From NCBI GenBank assembly GCA_947494565.1, contig CANLVG010000001.1, positions 186,001-250,000 on the forward strand: 64,000 bases of DNA, in the 5' to 3' direction. Below, in pieces: positions 1-9,436 of this stretch; position 1 is the first letter of the stretch, and the number at the start of each line of letters is the position of its first letter. Source of the DNA: an uncultured Flavobacteriaceae bacterium (GTDB lineage Bacteria; Bacteroidota; Bacteroidia; Flavobacteriales; Flavobacteriaceae). Both the position numbers and the translations under genes were made by a program. The notes beneath the pieces are model-generated. The model ran no database searches, was not told the origin of the DNA, and was given only the letters and a program-made list of their open reading frames with translations.

Positions 1-269
1 GAAAAGGTAGATACACCACTGCCAATAGATGAACTTGGACCTAGTAGCAAAATGTTGATCGCACCATCTTGGTTCATGTCCACATCGGCCGGTTCTTCAA
101 TAGGTGAATCCATCGAATCGGTATCATCGTCGGAAGCGCCTACTTCTTCCGTGTCAACGGTCGATGGTTCATCTTTGCTACAACCCATAACTACAAATAG
201 TACTGCTAGGCAGAATAAGGAGATGTAGTGGGTATTCCTAGTTCGAAAATTATGGGACTTGGTTATCAT
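1..269 (-). CDS. Lipoprotein, N-terminal part (runs off the window)
   Basis: Only the first 89 codons are inside the window. The ATG at 269 opens a hydrophobic signal segment (residues 17-29) ending in a lipobox, V-M-G-C, with the lipidated Cys at residue 30. An acidic, disordered linker rich in Asp, Glu and Ser follows (31-63). It leads into a D-M-N-Q-D-G motif like a calcium-binding loop, then a hydrophobic strand (INILLLG) that probably opens the folded domain. It is therefore likely a lipid-anchored exported protein. The domain itself is outside the window and the function is not recognisable. Confidence 0.7.
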   Translation of the reverse strand, partial: MITKSHNFRTRNTHYISLFCLAVLFVVMGCSKDEPSTVDTEEVGASDDDTDSMDSPIEEPADVDMNQDGAINILLLGPSSSIGSGVSTF

Positions 270-510
270 AGGACGATTTTAAAGGTGGGCGCATACAGAA
301 CGGAGCACTATCCTATAAAGTATGGTTGAATGGCTTATTTAGATGAAATGCACCTTCTGGTCCGAACCAGGAAAAAAATCAACACGATCCTATATGTCAT
401 CCGGAGTTAAGGACCCTTAGTAGCGATTCGGTACTATAGTACAGCTTGTGCTTCTATACCGGTTTGTTCTGGACTCTAATGGATAGTATAGTATTTGGAA
501 AAGATACCGA

Positions 511-1221
511 CTACGGGCGTTCAATTAATTTACTCCCGATAATCGCTTGATATACGTGTTCCCTTAGGGCCCTGCTCATGTTAATTTGATTTCCTGCAAC
601 GTATATTCGATTCCCTTCGAGTTTGTCAATATGCTTATAAGCGACCAAATAATAGCGATGTACCCTTATGAATTTCTCTTTTGGCAACTCCTTTTCAATC
701 TGCTTTAAGGAAACCAGCGTCAGGTAGGTGTCATCCACCGTATGTATTTTTACATAGTCTTTGGCGGTTTCGATGAAGGTGATGGCATCAATGAACACCT
801 TGACGATCATTCCGTCACATTTGATGAAAATATGATTTTCGCGTGCCTCGTTTTGCCTAGACAAATCAGAAATTATCCTGGTCTTCTGAACCCCTCTAAG
901 GAATCTACTATAGGAAAAGGGCTTGAGCAAAAAGTCGACCACGTTCAGTTCGAATCCCTCTAGGGCGAACTCGCGATGTGCAGTTGTGAATAGTACCTGG
1001 GGAGGGTTTGCAAGTGCCTTCATAAATTCAATCCCCGTCATATCAGGCATTTGAATATCTAAAAACAGGATGTCTACCGTATGTTGTTTTAAAAATTCCA
1101 ATGCGCCAATAGCGGATGAAAAAGACCCTGTATGTTCTAAAAAAGGTGTTTGTTCGATAAACTCTTCCAGCCCTTTTCGAGCCAATGGCTCATCGTCAAC
1201 TACTAAACACTTCGTCTTCAT
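511..1221 (-). CDS. LytTR-family response regulator
   Basis: Response regulator of 236 residues. The N-terminal receiver domain (about 1-115) shows the acidic pair D9-D10, the phosphorylated Asp at D55 (LFLDIQMP), the switch Thr in FTTAH and the Lys in LLKPF. The C-terminal LytTR DNA-binding domain (about 130-230) carries the typical FIETAKDYVKIHT and FIRVHRYYLV segments. LytTR proteins bind pairs of direct repeats upstream of target genes. Its ATG lies 26 bases inside the end of the upstream LytS-type kinase gene, so the pair is co-transcribed and presumably partners. The targets are not known. Confidence 0.93.
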   Translation of the reverse strand: MKTKCLVVDDEPLARKGLEEFIEQTPFLEHTGSFSSAIGALEFLKQHTVDILFLDIQMPDMTGIEFMKALANPPQVLFTTAHREFALEGFELNVVDFLLKPFSYSRFLRGVQKTRIISDLSRQNEARENHIFIKCDGMIVKVFIDAITFIETAKDYVKIHTVDDTYLTLVSLKQIEKELPKEKFIRVHRYYLVAYKHIDKLEGNRIYVAGNQINMSRALREHVYQAIIGSKLIERP

Positions 1222-2245
1222 GGAGTTTGATTTTTAGGTCTACCGTGAATTTGTCATCATGACGTTGGATATTGAAGAGGTGGCGGTGTGGATAAATCAA
1301 TTCCAAACGACGCTTTACATTCGAAAGTCCAATACCACCACTGCCTTTTTCATTGGATTTTTTACCGCTCTTTTGTGAAACTGTGTTTTCGACCTCAAAA
1401 TGAAGGAATTGACCGGATTCTATCCCTGCCCGAATCCGTACTTCGTAACCAGCACTACTCTGCCCGTGTTTAAACGCATTTTCAACCAGTGGTAACAATA
1501 ACATGGGGGTTATGGTCAATTTTGATGGAGGAGTTGGAAATGTCTGTTTAACGGTGACCAGGTCTTCATGCCGAATCCGTTCAATGGCAATGTAATTCTT
1601 GAGGTTTTCAAATTCCAGGGCCACGGGAATCGATTTTTTACTGGACTCATACAATTGGTGGCTTAAAATTTCGGAAAACTGCAAGAGCATTTTTTTTCCA
1701 CCTTCTAAATTCTTTCCGATCATAATGTAAATACTATTCAAGGAATTAAAAAGAAAATGTGGATTGATTTGATTCTTCAATAGGTTTAATTCGGTCTGTA
1801 GCTGCTTTTGCTCTATTTCGCGCAACGAACGTTCTTTTCGAAACCATTCGTCCGTTAGAAATAGGGTCATTGATAAGCATAGGGCCAAAATCACTTCGGT
1901 AGTAATTGCAATTTTTCCTTGAACAGTAGCGAAGAACTGTGCGATAGGAAGGTATATATTGATATGTTCAAAGTAAAACTGAAGAAAATATGAGGAAAAG
2001 AATACGGTACCAACGGTACAGACGATCAGTGCGAGTATATAATCAACAATTCTTCTTTTCAACAACAATTTGGGCATTAGAACATAGAGGTTGAAGTATA
2101 CCAAGCCTGCGTAGGGCATGAAGGCGAACAGATTGGTTTCGATATTTTCCCATATGTCCTTATGGTAATTGAGGTCATGAACACTCCATAGCAATAGAAA
2201 CAGCACCCAGAAAATAATATGTTTGTTTACGGTACCAAATCGCAT
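1196..2245 (-). CDS. LytS-type sensor histidine kinase
   Basis: Membrane sensor kinase of 349 residues. About four membrane helices fill residues 8-135 with no large sensory domain. A short coiled linker follows, then the His_kinase (PF06580) H-box NPHFLFNSLN with the likely phosphorylated H163. The ATP-binding N-box is PLVENAFKHG (N256), and a glycine-rich G-box is visible near GSGGIGLSNV. It is expected to phosphorylate the overlapping LytTR regulator. It begins only 34 bases after the amidohydrolase gene, so the three genes may form one transcript. Confidence 0.93.
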   Translation of the reverse strand: MRFGTVNKHIIFWVLFLLLWSVHDLNYHKDIWENIETNLFAFMPYAGLVYFNLYVLMPKLLLKRRIVDYILALIVCTVGTVFFSSYFLQFYFEHINIYLPIAQFFATVQGKIAITTEVILALCLSMTLFLTDEWFRKERSLREIEQKQLQTELNLLKNQINPHFLFNSLNSIYIMIGKNLEGGKKMLLQFSEILSHQLYESSKKSIPVALEFENLKNYIAIERIRHEDLVTVKQTFPTPPSKLTITPMLLLPLVENAFKHGQSSAGYEVRIRAGIESGQFLHFEVENTVSQKSGKKSNEKGSGGIGLSNVKRRLELIYPHRHLFNIQRHDDKFTVDLKIKLHEDEVFSS

Positions 2246-2279
2246 AATCGGTTATTTAATACGAGCTAATGTAAGGTAG

Positions 2280-3551
2280 TTAATTTAGAACTACCCCTTG
2301 TTTGATCCGGAGGGTAATATTTTCAGTGATTGCATCAAGGTTGGCAAGCGGATTGGTCTTCAAGACCAGAAAACTAGCTTCGTACCCTTCCTGTAACCGC
2401 CCCACTTTCCGTCGCGGAAAAGTAGTGGCCGTGGCATTTTCCGTCCACATCTTCAATAACTCCAAATTACTGAAAACGTTTAAGTTCCGTAACATACGGA
2501 ATTCTTCAGTGGAGTTGTCATTGTACATATCAGACCCTAGCGCTAAAGTGACCCCTGAGGCTTTGAGCAGTTTTAAATTAGTAGTTATGTTGTGTAACAG
2601 GTCTTGGTATTCCGGTCGTTTTTGTCTTTTGGTCACCAGAGATACCGTGGTCACCACTACCAGCCCCTTTTTCTGGGCTAAAAGAGCGTCCTCTTTAGCG
2701 ATTGCCCTCCCATTTTTCAGTTCAGGTAAATGTGCGATTTCATCTACCCCAGCTGTCACGGCAACATGGAAATCATGGGCGGTTTCCACGTGCGCACTTA
2801 CCCTTAGACCTTCGGCATGCGCTTTTTCCACGATAGGACGAATCAATTTCGGGTTCAGTCCCTTTTGCCCGAAGTAGGCTGTATCATTTTTTCGTTCCTC
2901 ATAGGTTTCCGAATACAATAGGTTCAATTTGATGAAATCAGGCGCGAACGATAGGATACTATCCCACTTTTTATCTAAATCAGTGGCATTGTCGATACGA
3001 ACATAGCCATGGAATTCGATTTCTTCGATTGACGTGAATAGCCCTTGAAAATAGCCCTTTTCCAAGTATCTTTCGCGAAGAGCGATTGGGTGTCCCCCAC
3101 TAGCGGTCAAGGGCGCATGGGCGAAGCTGACATCAATTCCATCAGGCTTATTGTAGTGTTTCAATAAAGGAGTCACGCGTTTCTTTATGGACGAAAGATG
3201 CTTGACATAAAAGATCCCGTTTTCCAAATAGGAAGCGATTCTTTTATCCAATTCATAACTACTTTCAAGGTTGTGATTGTGTGCCTCGGCAAAGGGTGGA
3301 ATGACGAATTGGTCCGCTAAGTCTAGTATCGTATCCTCCGCTATACCAGGGTTTTTAAAACGAATCAACCCATCGCTAAGCCATACTGTCTTCTGTTCAA
3401 AAGTGGTTCCGTTAAACCAATGACCGTTGATCAATTTCATATGTTGACTGTCGGGATTCGGTCGGGCGTAAGTGGCCTTTTCGTCAAGGTTTTGGGAAAG
3501 TGCGGAACTACTGAAAAAAATGAACAGTACAATTGTATTAAAAGTTTTCAT
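2280..3551 (-). CDS. Exported amidohydrolase-family protein
   Basis: Metal-dependent amidohydrolase of 423 residues with a cleavable signal peptide (about 1-20, ending ALSQ), so probably periplasmic. The urease/dihydroorotase-type metal site is visible. The H-x-H pair is H91/H93 in AEAHNHNLE. Further His ligands lie in VSAHVETAHD and DEIAHLPE, and the late catalytic Asp is in LGSDMYND. A beta-sandwich N-terminal part and a C-terminal return strand (KTNPLANLDAI) match imidazolonepropionase-like members. The substrate cannot be named. It stands upstream of the LytS/LytTR pair at a 34-base gap, which may link it to that signalling system. Confidence 0.85.
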   Translation of the reverse strand: MKTFNTIVLFIFFSSSALSQNLDEKATYARPNPDSQHMKLINGHWFNGTTFEQKTVWLSDGLIRFKNPGIAEDTILDLADQFVIPPFAEAHNHNLESSYELDKRIASYLENGIFYVKHLSSIKKRVTPLLKHYNKPDGIDVSFAHAPLTASGGHPIALRERYLEKGYFQGLFTSIEEIEFHGYVRIDNATDLDKKWDSILSFAPDFIKLNLLYSETYEERKNDTAYFGQKGLNPKLIRPIVEKAHAEGLRVSAHVETAHDFHVAVTAGVDEIAHLPELKNGRAIAKEDALLAQKKGLVVVTTVSLVTKRQKRPEYQDLLHNITTNLKLLKASGVTLALGSDMYNDNSTEEFRMLRNLNVFSNLELLKMWTENATATTFPRRKVGRLQEGYEASFLVLKTNPLANLDAITENITLRIKQGVVLN

Positions 3552-3676
3552 TTGTTGACACTATTTTGCAAGAAGAAAAGAAGTACATCCTCCATTACAA
3601 AATCTAATCGTCGGGTGGAGATCAGTAGTAGATAGAATGCAAGCTATGGTAGATGGGCAAAGTTAGCGCTCAAAAT

Positions 3677-4729
3677 TCAGGAAGCATTCTTTTTAAAAGA
3701 AGAAGGGGTCGTGCCTTCGAATTTTTTAAAGGCGCTATTGAATGACGACAAACTGCTGAAACCACAATCAAAAGCGATTGAAGATATGGTATATTTTTCG
3801 GTGTTTACGTCCAAGAGCTTTTCTTTTGCCTCTTGAATACGGTAGTAATTTATAAAATCGTTGAAATTGCGCTTCGCATATTGATTGATAATCTCTGAGG
3901 TTTTTTGCGTGCTTTTTCCAATGCGGTCGCCTAAGACCGTAAGTGAAATTTCAGAATCAAGATACAGTTTTTCCTGTACGACAAGATGCGCTATTTGTTG
4001 AAACAGAACCGAGTTTGAATTCGATTCGAATACACTGCCATCACCATTCGTAGCCTTTAATTTAAATGCCACAAAACTTAAATAATAAATGACTACGGAA
4101 TAAACGATAGGTCCAACGATATAGGGTACTGTATCCTCTATGATATTCAACACATAGGAAATCCAGATTATACCGAATCCGATAATCAAAATCCGGAGCC
4201 ATTGTAGCACAGCAGCCTGCACTTTTGTCTGTTGATCTTGTGGATGGTTTTTCCTCATTTTCCAAACCAGACTACCCGATCCAATAATATAGAAAGCCAA
4301 ATGGAGGTAGGTGAATATAATGATACTTGCGAAGAGGGCAACGGCCTGACTATTATGTTCATTGAACCAATCATTTGATATGAAAAAGCTACTTAAGAAT
4401 ACCAAAACAAAGGGTGCAAACTCCAATAAGTTCACTTTCCGTGGTTTAAAATTTGGCTTGGTCATGGCCTGAACATACCACCGCAATAAAGGGCCGATGA
4501 CGAGAAGAAAGGAGAGTCCTGCAAAAATAAAAAGAGGTTCCAAGTCTTTTCCGAAATACAGCATTACCGATTTACCGATGCGAAAGGCCATAAAAATCAA
4601 GAGCAGGCCCAACCAAAGGTTGGCGCCTGTTCGTTTCTTGGTAAAAAAGAAGAGGTATAGGGCAACTAATACGCCATGTAAGAGTCCCGAGCCGCTGATG
4701 AGTATAAGAAGTATATCTGAAAAACCCAA
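3677..4729 (-). CDS. AraC-family regulator with N-terminal membrane domain
   Basis: About seven membrane helices (residues 1-220) are fused to a C-terminal AraC/HTH_18 DNA-binding domain (about 255-347) whose second helix-turn-helix is clear (SSIAFDCGFSSLSSFNSAFK). The layout fits the Bacteroidota family of membrane-tethered AraC regulators. No ATG exists near the N-terminus; the best start is TTG at 4729, preceded by AGAGAAAAG, and it puts the first helix at the very start as usual in this family. It begins 35 bases after the DJ-1/PfpI gene and is probably co-transcribed with it. Signal and targets are unknown. Confidence 0.85.
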   Translation of the reverse strand: MGFSDILLILISGSGLLHGVLVALYLFFFTKKRTGANLWLGLLLIFMAFRIGKSVMLYFGKDLEPLFIFAGLSFLLVIGPLLRWYVQAMTKPNFKPRKVNLLEFAPFVLVFLSSFFISNDWFNEHNSQAVALFASIIIFTYLHLAFYIIGSGSLVWKMRKNHPQDQQTKVQAAVLQWLRILIIGFGIIWISYVLNIIEDTVPYIVGPIVYSVVIYYLSFVAFKLKATNGDGSVFESNSNSVLFQQIAHLVVQEKLYLDSEISLTVLGDRIGKSTQKTSEIINQYAKRNFNDFINYYRIQEAKEKLLDVNTEKYTISSIAFDCGFSSLSSFNSAFKKFEGTTPSSFKKNAS

Positions 4730-4764
4730 TCGATTCTTTTCTCTAATGTAACGATATCTGATTA

Positions 4765-5856
4765 CTAAACATCCATTTGCTTTATAAAAGAAACCAAACC
4801 TATAATTTCAACAAAACTACTAACATCGCCTTGCATAGCTGCAATAATACCATGCTTGGCAACGAGCACCCGATTGATTGGAGTTTTCTGCACTTCGAGC
4901 ATATGCACGATCATCTCCTTTGCCTTGGGTACACCAAGCTTATGATACGTGAGTAATACACTGACCGCATTTTCTTCATCCGTGACCTCCCGAAACTTGG
5001 GTCTATACCCTAATTCGGCAACCATGGTTTCGGCTACCGGCCAAACAGACCAAGGGTTTTGTCCGGTAATCAGTTTCTTGTCATGACTGATTTTTTCTAA
5101 ATACATACCCCCTTCATTGAATCGTGCCCCTTGTTCGACTAATTTGTCTTGCAATAGAAATGGGAATATGGAGGCTGCATCAGGAATGAGCAATAATTCC
5201 TCGGCATTCGTAAAACTGCTAATCCGTTTGTTTTCTAGTATTGAACTACCATTTTCCAAGGTAACATTGACCAAAGCTGCGGGCCCATGGCATACTGCAC
5301 CGATAACTTTATCATTTTGGTAATACTCACGAACAAGGTTCTGTATGGATTCGTTTTCCGGAAAATCGAACATGGCCCCTTTGCCGCCTACAAAGAAAAC
5401 CGCCTCGTAATCCTCTTTAATCACTTCATTCAAGGGAATGGTATGCTTTGCTTTGCGTTGTGCGCTAGTGTCGTTCAAAAAAGCGAAATCATAGGCCCCC
5501 ATATCTTCGTCATCAATGATCACCCGCGGGGTACCTCCTAAAGGACTCGCAATATCAACTTCAAAACCATTGGCTTGGAACACATAGTATGCACGGGCCA
5601 ATTCGGTGAGTTCATAACCTGTGCTTTTTCCGCTCTCTCCCATCGTTTGGGCACTGGTGACCACAGTCAAGATCTTGCCGCGCATACTTGGAACGTTTTC
5701 GGTTAGGTATGGTAGATCTTTTAGTTGGGAGTTTACTATAGTATTGTTTTTAGGAGGAATCAACCCCTTAAACCAGAAGCCGAACGAAACAAGGATGACC
5801 ACTAAACCGACAAGGGTGAGTAAGGTCCATTTCAATATTGGAAATTTTTTAAGCAT
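4765..5856 (-). CDS. Membrane-anchored DJ-1/PfpI-family protein
   Basis: Protein of 363 residues with one N-terminal membrane anchor (about 8-29), followed by a DJ-1/PfpI glutamine-amidotransferase-like domain (about 60-270). The nucleophile elbow is AVCHGPAAL with Cys189. Preceding strands KILTVVTS and AVFFVGGKGAM are typical of the ThiJ/PfpI fold. About 90 extra residues at the C-terminus are helical and not recognised. Family members act as glyoxalases, chaperones or deglycases, and the exact reaction here cannot be told. The anchor is unusual for a family that is mostly cytosolic. The AraC-type regulator gene directly downstream suggests regulated expression. Confidence 0.82.
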   Translation of the reverse strand: MLKKFPILKWTLLTLVGLVVILVSFGFWFKGLIPPKNNTIVNSQLKDLPYLTENVPSMRGKILTVVTSAQTMGESGKSTGYELTELARAYYVFQANGFEVDIASPLGGTPRVIIDDEDMGAYDFAFLNDTSAQRKAKHTIPLNEVIKEDYEAVFFVGGKGAMFDFPENESIQNLVREYYQNDKVIGAVCHGPAALVNVTLENGSSILENKRISSFTNAEELLLIPDAASIFPFLLQDKLVEQGARFNEGGMYLEKISHDKKLITGQNPWSVWPVAETMVAELGYRPKFREVTDEENAVSVLLTYHKLGVPKAKEMIVHMLEVQKTPINRVLVAKHGIIAAMQGDVSSFVEIIGLVSFIKQMDV

Positions 5857-6081
5857 GATGTATTTGTTTTTTGATTGGCTCGCAAATACGGGTTTCTAAC
5901 CGGTAAAAGCATTGCAAATGATAATTCCGTCAGAATTTAAACGCATTATAGACACCAATTTTTTAGGTTGAGGAATAGAAGTAGGCCTGATGCTTATTAA
6001 GACTGTGCGAACCGCTTTTACTTAAATGGGAAGGGGAACAGGTATAGAACTTGGCACCGTACTCCCTGTCTTTAGATTCAG

Positions 6082-6939
6082 TTATGGCTTGGTAAAGCCA
6101 GCATAGAGCATGATACCAGAGGTATAGAGTATGACTAAGATCACCACCCATCGCAATACATCCAAAGGCAATGACTTTACCATAAAGGCGGCAATGGCCA
6201 CGGCGATGATTCCAGGCAGGGCCATTGCTACGGCAGCTTTTCTATTATAGGCCTTCTCTCGGATGAAGCGCACTGAGGCAGGAGGCATCAAAAAGGCACA
6301 GGATCCCATCATAATCGGAAAGGCTACTTGAGGAGACATGCCCAATGCAAAGACGAGGGCCATACAGGGGGCATATAAACCGATTCCCGCAGTCATCAAA
6401 GCACCTAATCCGAAATTTGCAATGACAGCAATAACCAATTTACCCTTGCTTAGTCCGATGGCTTCTCCTCCACCCTGAATCCATTCCATACTGCCGGCGA
6501 ACATAAAAAAGGCGGTCACTAAAAGGGCAAACCCCATGACGAGGCGAATCTTTTTCTCAGATAATTTGGCAACCACTCCTGCCCCCAATACAGCCCCTAA
6601 TGCCGCCGATGCGAACATGCAGATCAAGGTAATCGGTTCTACTTCTATGATGGTAATAAAAATCAAGGCCTGAAACAGCACCGGAAGTGTATTGGCGACA
6701 TTGAGGGTACCTGGAATATGCTGGTCCTTTGTTTGCTTGGTAAACTTGAGCAGCGCAGTTTGGGGTGCGAAAGAACCAATGCCCAATACATCAAAAAAAT
6801 TAACAACAAAACCGATAATCCCGGTTTTCAACCAACTGCTATTTTCCAAAGTATTTCTATGTGACCAGAAGTCCCGGGCCAGAACAATGGAGAACCATAG
6901 GGCAAGTAAGGCTAGCGAAATCCATAGGGCGGTAATCAT
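6082..6939 (-). CDS. TSUP (TauE/SafE) family permease
   Basis: Integral membrane protein of 285 residues with about eight helices and the two-fold TauE/SafE pattern. Each half has a conserved segment of the type GSFAPQTALLKFTKQ and GLYAPCMALVFALGMSP, with Gly and Pro near the membrane. TSUP proteins move small anions such as sulfite, sulfoacetate or other organosulfur compounds; the substrate is not evident. The ATG at 6939 lies 75 bases after the stop of the L-serine ammonia-lyase gene, so the two may be co-transcribed. A role in handling serine-derived or sulfur metabolites is only a guess. Confidence 0.82.
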   Translation of the reverse strand: MITALWISLALLALWFSIVLARDFWSHRNTLENSSWLKTGIIGFVVNFFDVLGIGSFAPQTALLKFTKQTKDQHIPGTLNVANTLPVLFQALIFITIIEVEPITLICMFASAALGAVLGAGVVAKLSEKKIRLVMGFALLVTAFFMFAGSMEWIQGGGEAIGLSKGKLVIAVIANFGLGALMTAGIGLYAPCMALVFALGMSPQVAFPIMMGSCAFLMPPASVRFIREKAYNRKAAVAMALPGIIAVAIAAFMVKSLPLDVLRWVVILVILYTSGIMLYAGFTKP

Positions 6940-7014
6940 ACGGGTTGGTTTTTGGTTACGAAATGAGAAAGAGAAAATCGGTCATACCTCATTACTATTT
7001 GGTATGGACGTTTG

Positions 7015-8604
7015 TTAGCACACTTTATAAAAGGTTTTGTTCGTCGTGTGTTCTCCTTTCGCCAGTTGGGCCTCGATCTTCTTTGCGGTTTTAGTGATAG
7101 CAAGTCCGCCTAATCCAGTACAGCAAAGCGTATTGGGCATGGCATCGCCTACCCGTTTCATGGTCTCTATGACCTCGTCTAATGGAATCAAGTGGTTGTA
7201 ATCCGATAGCGCCATGTTGGCACAGGAGATTGCATTGGTCGCAGCCATTACGTTCCGATTCAAACAAGGAGCTTCTACCCGATCGGCAATCATGTCACAG
7301 ACCATCCCTAAGCTTGACTGTAACGCCATGGAAGCCGCGGAAAGCGATTGCTGCAGTGAACCTCCCTTTAAGACGACAATACCTGCGGCTGCCATGCCGG
7401 ATCCAGAGCCACATTCGGCCATACAGCCCCCGACCTCGGCGGCGAAAGTGGCATGAGCGGCAATGAACACTCCAATAAGTCCGGCTGCCAATAAGGCTTT
7501 TACCAATTCATCTTCGGATAGTTCCAATATTTTTCCAATACCGATAATCGCTCCAGGTAAGGCACCACAGGAACCAGCCGTGGGCGCTGCGACAATGACG
7601 CCCATGGAGCTCTTCACTTCCATCATGGCGGAGGTGTACAAAATCACTTGATTCAGTACCGCTCCCTCGACCAATTTTTTCCCATCCATTTTTTCCTGAA
7701 AGGTTAGGGACTGTGGACCTAAGATACGATCAGCATATTGCGTTCCCTTTAAACCCAATGTGATGGCATTTTGCATGATCTTTAAAATGGAACGCATTTT
7801 TTCAAAAACCTCTTCCTCACTGATTGCCCCACGCATGCTTTCATAGGCCAGGGCCAACTCCCATAATTCAAGATTCTTATTACGATTATAGGTTAACATT
7901 TCATTACAGGTGATAAAAGGAACCTTCAAATCCTTTCGGGCCAAAACAGGAAGCACAGGATTCAATTTTTTTATACCAAGTACCGCTTCCATATCCAAAA
8001 GTGAAGTCTCTAGGTCATCTGGAATTTGCTGTCCTGATTTAATTTCAATAAAGGAAGGGTCGCCTTTGCGTAAACTTAGTTCATCGGCACTGAATGATTG
8101 TTCAATGTATGCCATAATGGAAGAAGGTGATGTACTATAGATCAAGGTTTGGTAAAAGTCCCCAGCCATGGAAACAGCCGCTCCATCGATTTCGATTACT
8201 TGGATCATACCGCCCCCAGTCGAAAGCGCGATGACCTTATGTGTCTCCCGACTATTTTTCAAAGTAATTTGATAGGTATTCGGATGTGTAGCGCCTATGG
8301 GATGTATATCTATTTTAATCTGAATACCCGCTTCCTCGATTGCAGATAGGTAGTTTGGCAAACGTTCATCGTCCGCCTCCCAGCCCATAAACCCTCCGAA
8401 CAATCCCATGTCCGACCCTTGTCCTTTATGGGTAGTGGCCAACGATCCATTCGGATCGAACTCGATATATACTTCTTGAATGTCGCCGTCCATTAAATCA
8501 CGACATAGCCTTCCAATACGAAGGGAAGCCGCACAATGTGAACTGGATGGGCCACGCATCACAGGGCCGATTACATCATTGAATATGCTTGGAAAATGTG
8601 CCAT
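7015..8604 (-). CDS. sdaA: L-serine ammonia-lyase (single-chain, iron-sulfur)
   Basis: Deaminates L-serine to pyruvate and ammonia in the cytosol. The single 529-residue chain holds an N-terminal beta/ACT-like half (about 1-190) and a C-terminal catalytic alpha half. The alpha half shows the conserved APTAGSCGALPG segment and EVGGCMAECGSGSG, which supply Cys ligands to the 4Fe-4S cluster. The chain ends exactly in Cys. In characterised type 2 enzymes such as that of Legionella pneumophila, a C-terminal Cys reaches back as a cluster ligand, and this end fits that arrangement. The N-terminal RGPSSSHCAAS motif is also typical. A TSUP permease gene follows. A promoter-like pair lies at 8626-8658. 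Confidence 0.95.
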   Translation of the reverse strand: MAHFPSIFNDVIGPVMRGPSSSHCAASLRIGRLCRDLMDGDIQEVYIEFDPNGSLATTHKGQGSDMGLFGGFMGWEADDERLPNYLSAIEEAGIQIKIDIHPIGATHPNTYQITLKNSRETHKVIALSTGGGMIQVIEIDGAAVSMAGDFYQTLIYSTSPSSIMAYIEQSFSADELSLRKGDPSFIEIKSGQQIPDDLETSLLDMEAVLGIKKLNPVLPVLARKDLKVPFITCNEMLTYNRNKNLELWELALAYESMRGAISEEEVFEKMRSILKIMQNAITLGLKGTQYADRILGPQSLTFQEKMDGKKLVEGAVLNQVILYTSAMMEVKSSMGVIVAAPTAGSCGALPGAIIGIGKILELSEDELVKALLAAGLIGVFIAAHATFAAEVGGCMAECGSGSGMAAAGIVVLKGGSLQQSLSAASMALQSSLGMVCDMIADRVEAPCLNRNVMAATNAISCANMALSDYNHLIPLDEVIETMKRVGDAMPNTLCCTGLGGLAITKTAKKIEAQLAKGEHTTNKTFYKVC

Positions 8605-8625
8605 TTGCTAGATTTCTGTGTATAC

Positions 8626-8658
8626 TAAATGTACGCATTAATCTGCTATAACATCAAA
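8626..8658 (-). promoter_or_regulatory. Predicted promoter of the L-serine ammonia-lyase gene
   Basis: On the minus strand TTTG (8655-8658), 21 bases, then TACATTTA (8626-8633). This is one mismatch from the Bacteroidota -7 box TAnnTTTG, with near-normal spacing from the -33 element. It lies about 22 bases upstream of the ATG at 8604. Confidence 0.4.
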
Positions 8659-8718
8659 GTGATACGACATAAGGGTAAGCAAATACCGGATTTTGAATTC
8701 GGTATTGTTTTTTAGTAA

Positions 8719-9432
8719 TCAGGATTTTCGCCCATTTAAAAAATGCAACACCGTCTCCTTATAACTAGCGCCTATAGGAAGTTCTATTGTATTGATTTCA
8801 ACGTCTACCTTCGTAAAAGCGGTTACTTTTGTTGTATTTACTAAAAATGATCGGTGTATTCTTAAAAAGGTTACGGGTAGTTGTACTTCAAAATTGCTTA
8901 TGGATTCCTTAGTGACCACGCTCTTATCGGATAGGTGGATCTTAATGTAGTCCTTCATACTTTCCACATATAGAATCTCGTCAAATTTAATCTTGATATA
9001 CTTTTTGTTGGCATTGACATAGAGGTGGTCATTTCGTGGAACTTCAGGGGTCATATTTTTCATGGGAACAATCGGTAGTTGTACCATAGTCTTGAATTTA
9101 TTGACCGCTTTGAGCAAGCGGACAAAGGAAATCGGTTTTAAGAGGTAATCGACCACGTCTAATTCATAACTCTCGATAGCATAATTACGATATGCAGTAG
9201 TGAATATGACCTTCGGTAGGTTCGGAACGGTCTTTAAAAAATCGATTCCGGTCAATAAGGGCATTTCAATATCTAGAAAAATGAGGTCTATCTTCTGACT
9301 TTGTAGCAAGCCTAGGGCTGCCACTGGGTTTTCAAAAGTAGCTGACAATTCAAATTCAGGGAGTTGCGCAAGATGTGTCTGAAGCACTTCTATGGCCAAA
9401 GGTTCATCGTCAATTATTACACAGGTGATCAT
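8719..9432 (-). CDS. LytTR-family response regulator
   Basis: Response regulator of 237 residues. The receiver domain (about 1-115) has D8-D9, the phosphorylated Asp D54 (IFLDIEMP), FTTAY and LLKPI. The LytTR DNA-binding domain (about 135-235) has YVESMKDYIKIHL and FLRIHRSFLV. It starts 4 bases downstream of the kinase stop at 9437, so the pair is an operon. Its receiver is closer in pattern to that at 19516-20256 than to the one at 13570-14331. Targets are unknown; the L-serine ammonia-lyase gene lies next downstream but has its own promoter-like site. Confidence 0.93.
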   Translation of the reverse strand: MITCVIIDDEPLAIEVLQTHLAQLPEFELSATFENPVAALGLLQSQKIDLIFLDIEMPLLTGIDFLKTVPNLPKVIFTTAYRNYAIESYELDVVDYLLKPISFVRLLKAVNKFKTMVQLPIVPMKNMTPEVPRNDHLYVNANKKYIKIKFDEILYVESMKDYIKIHLSDKSVVTKESISNFEVQLPVTFLRIHRSFLVNTTKVTAFTKVDVEINTIELPIGASYKETVLHFLNGRKS

Positions 9433-9436
9433 AACG

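Noticed and set aside
7182-7466. Plus-strand frames opposite the L-serine ammonia-lyase gene
   Set aside because: They are shadows of a well-conserved enzyme gene, with no start signal or domain.
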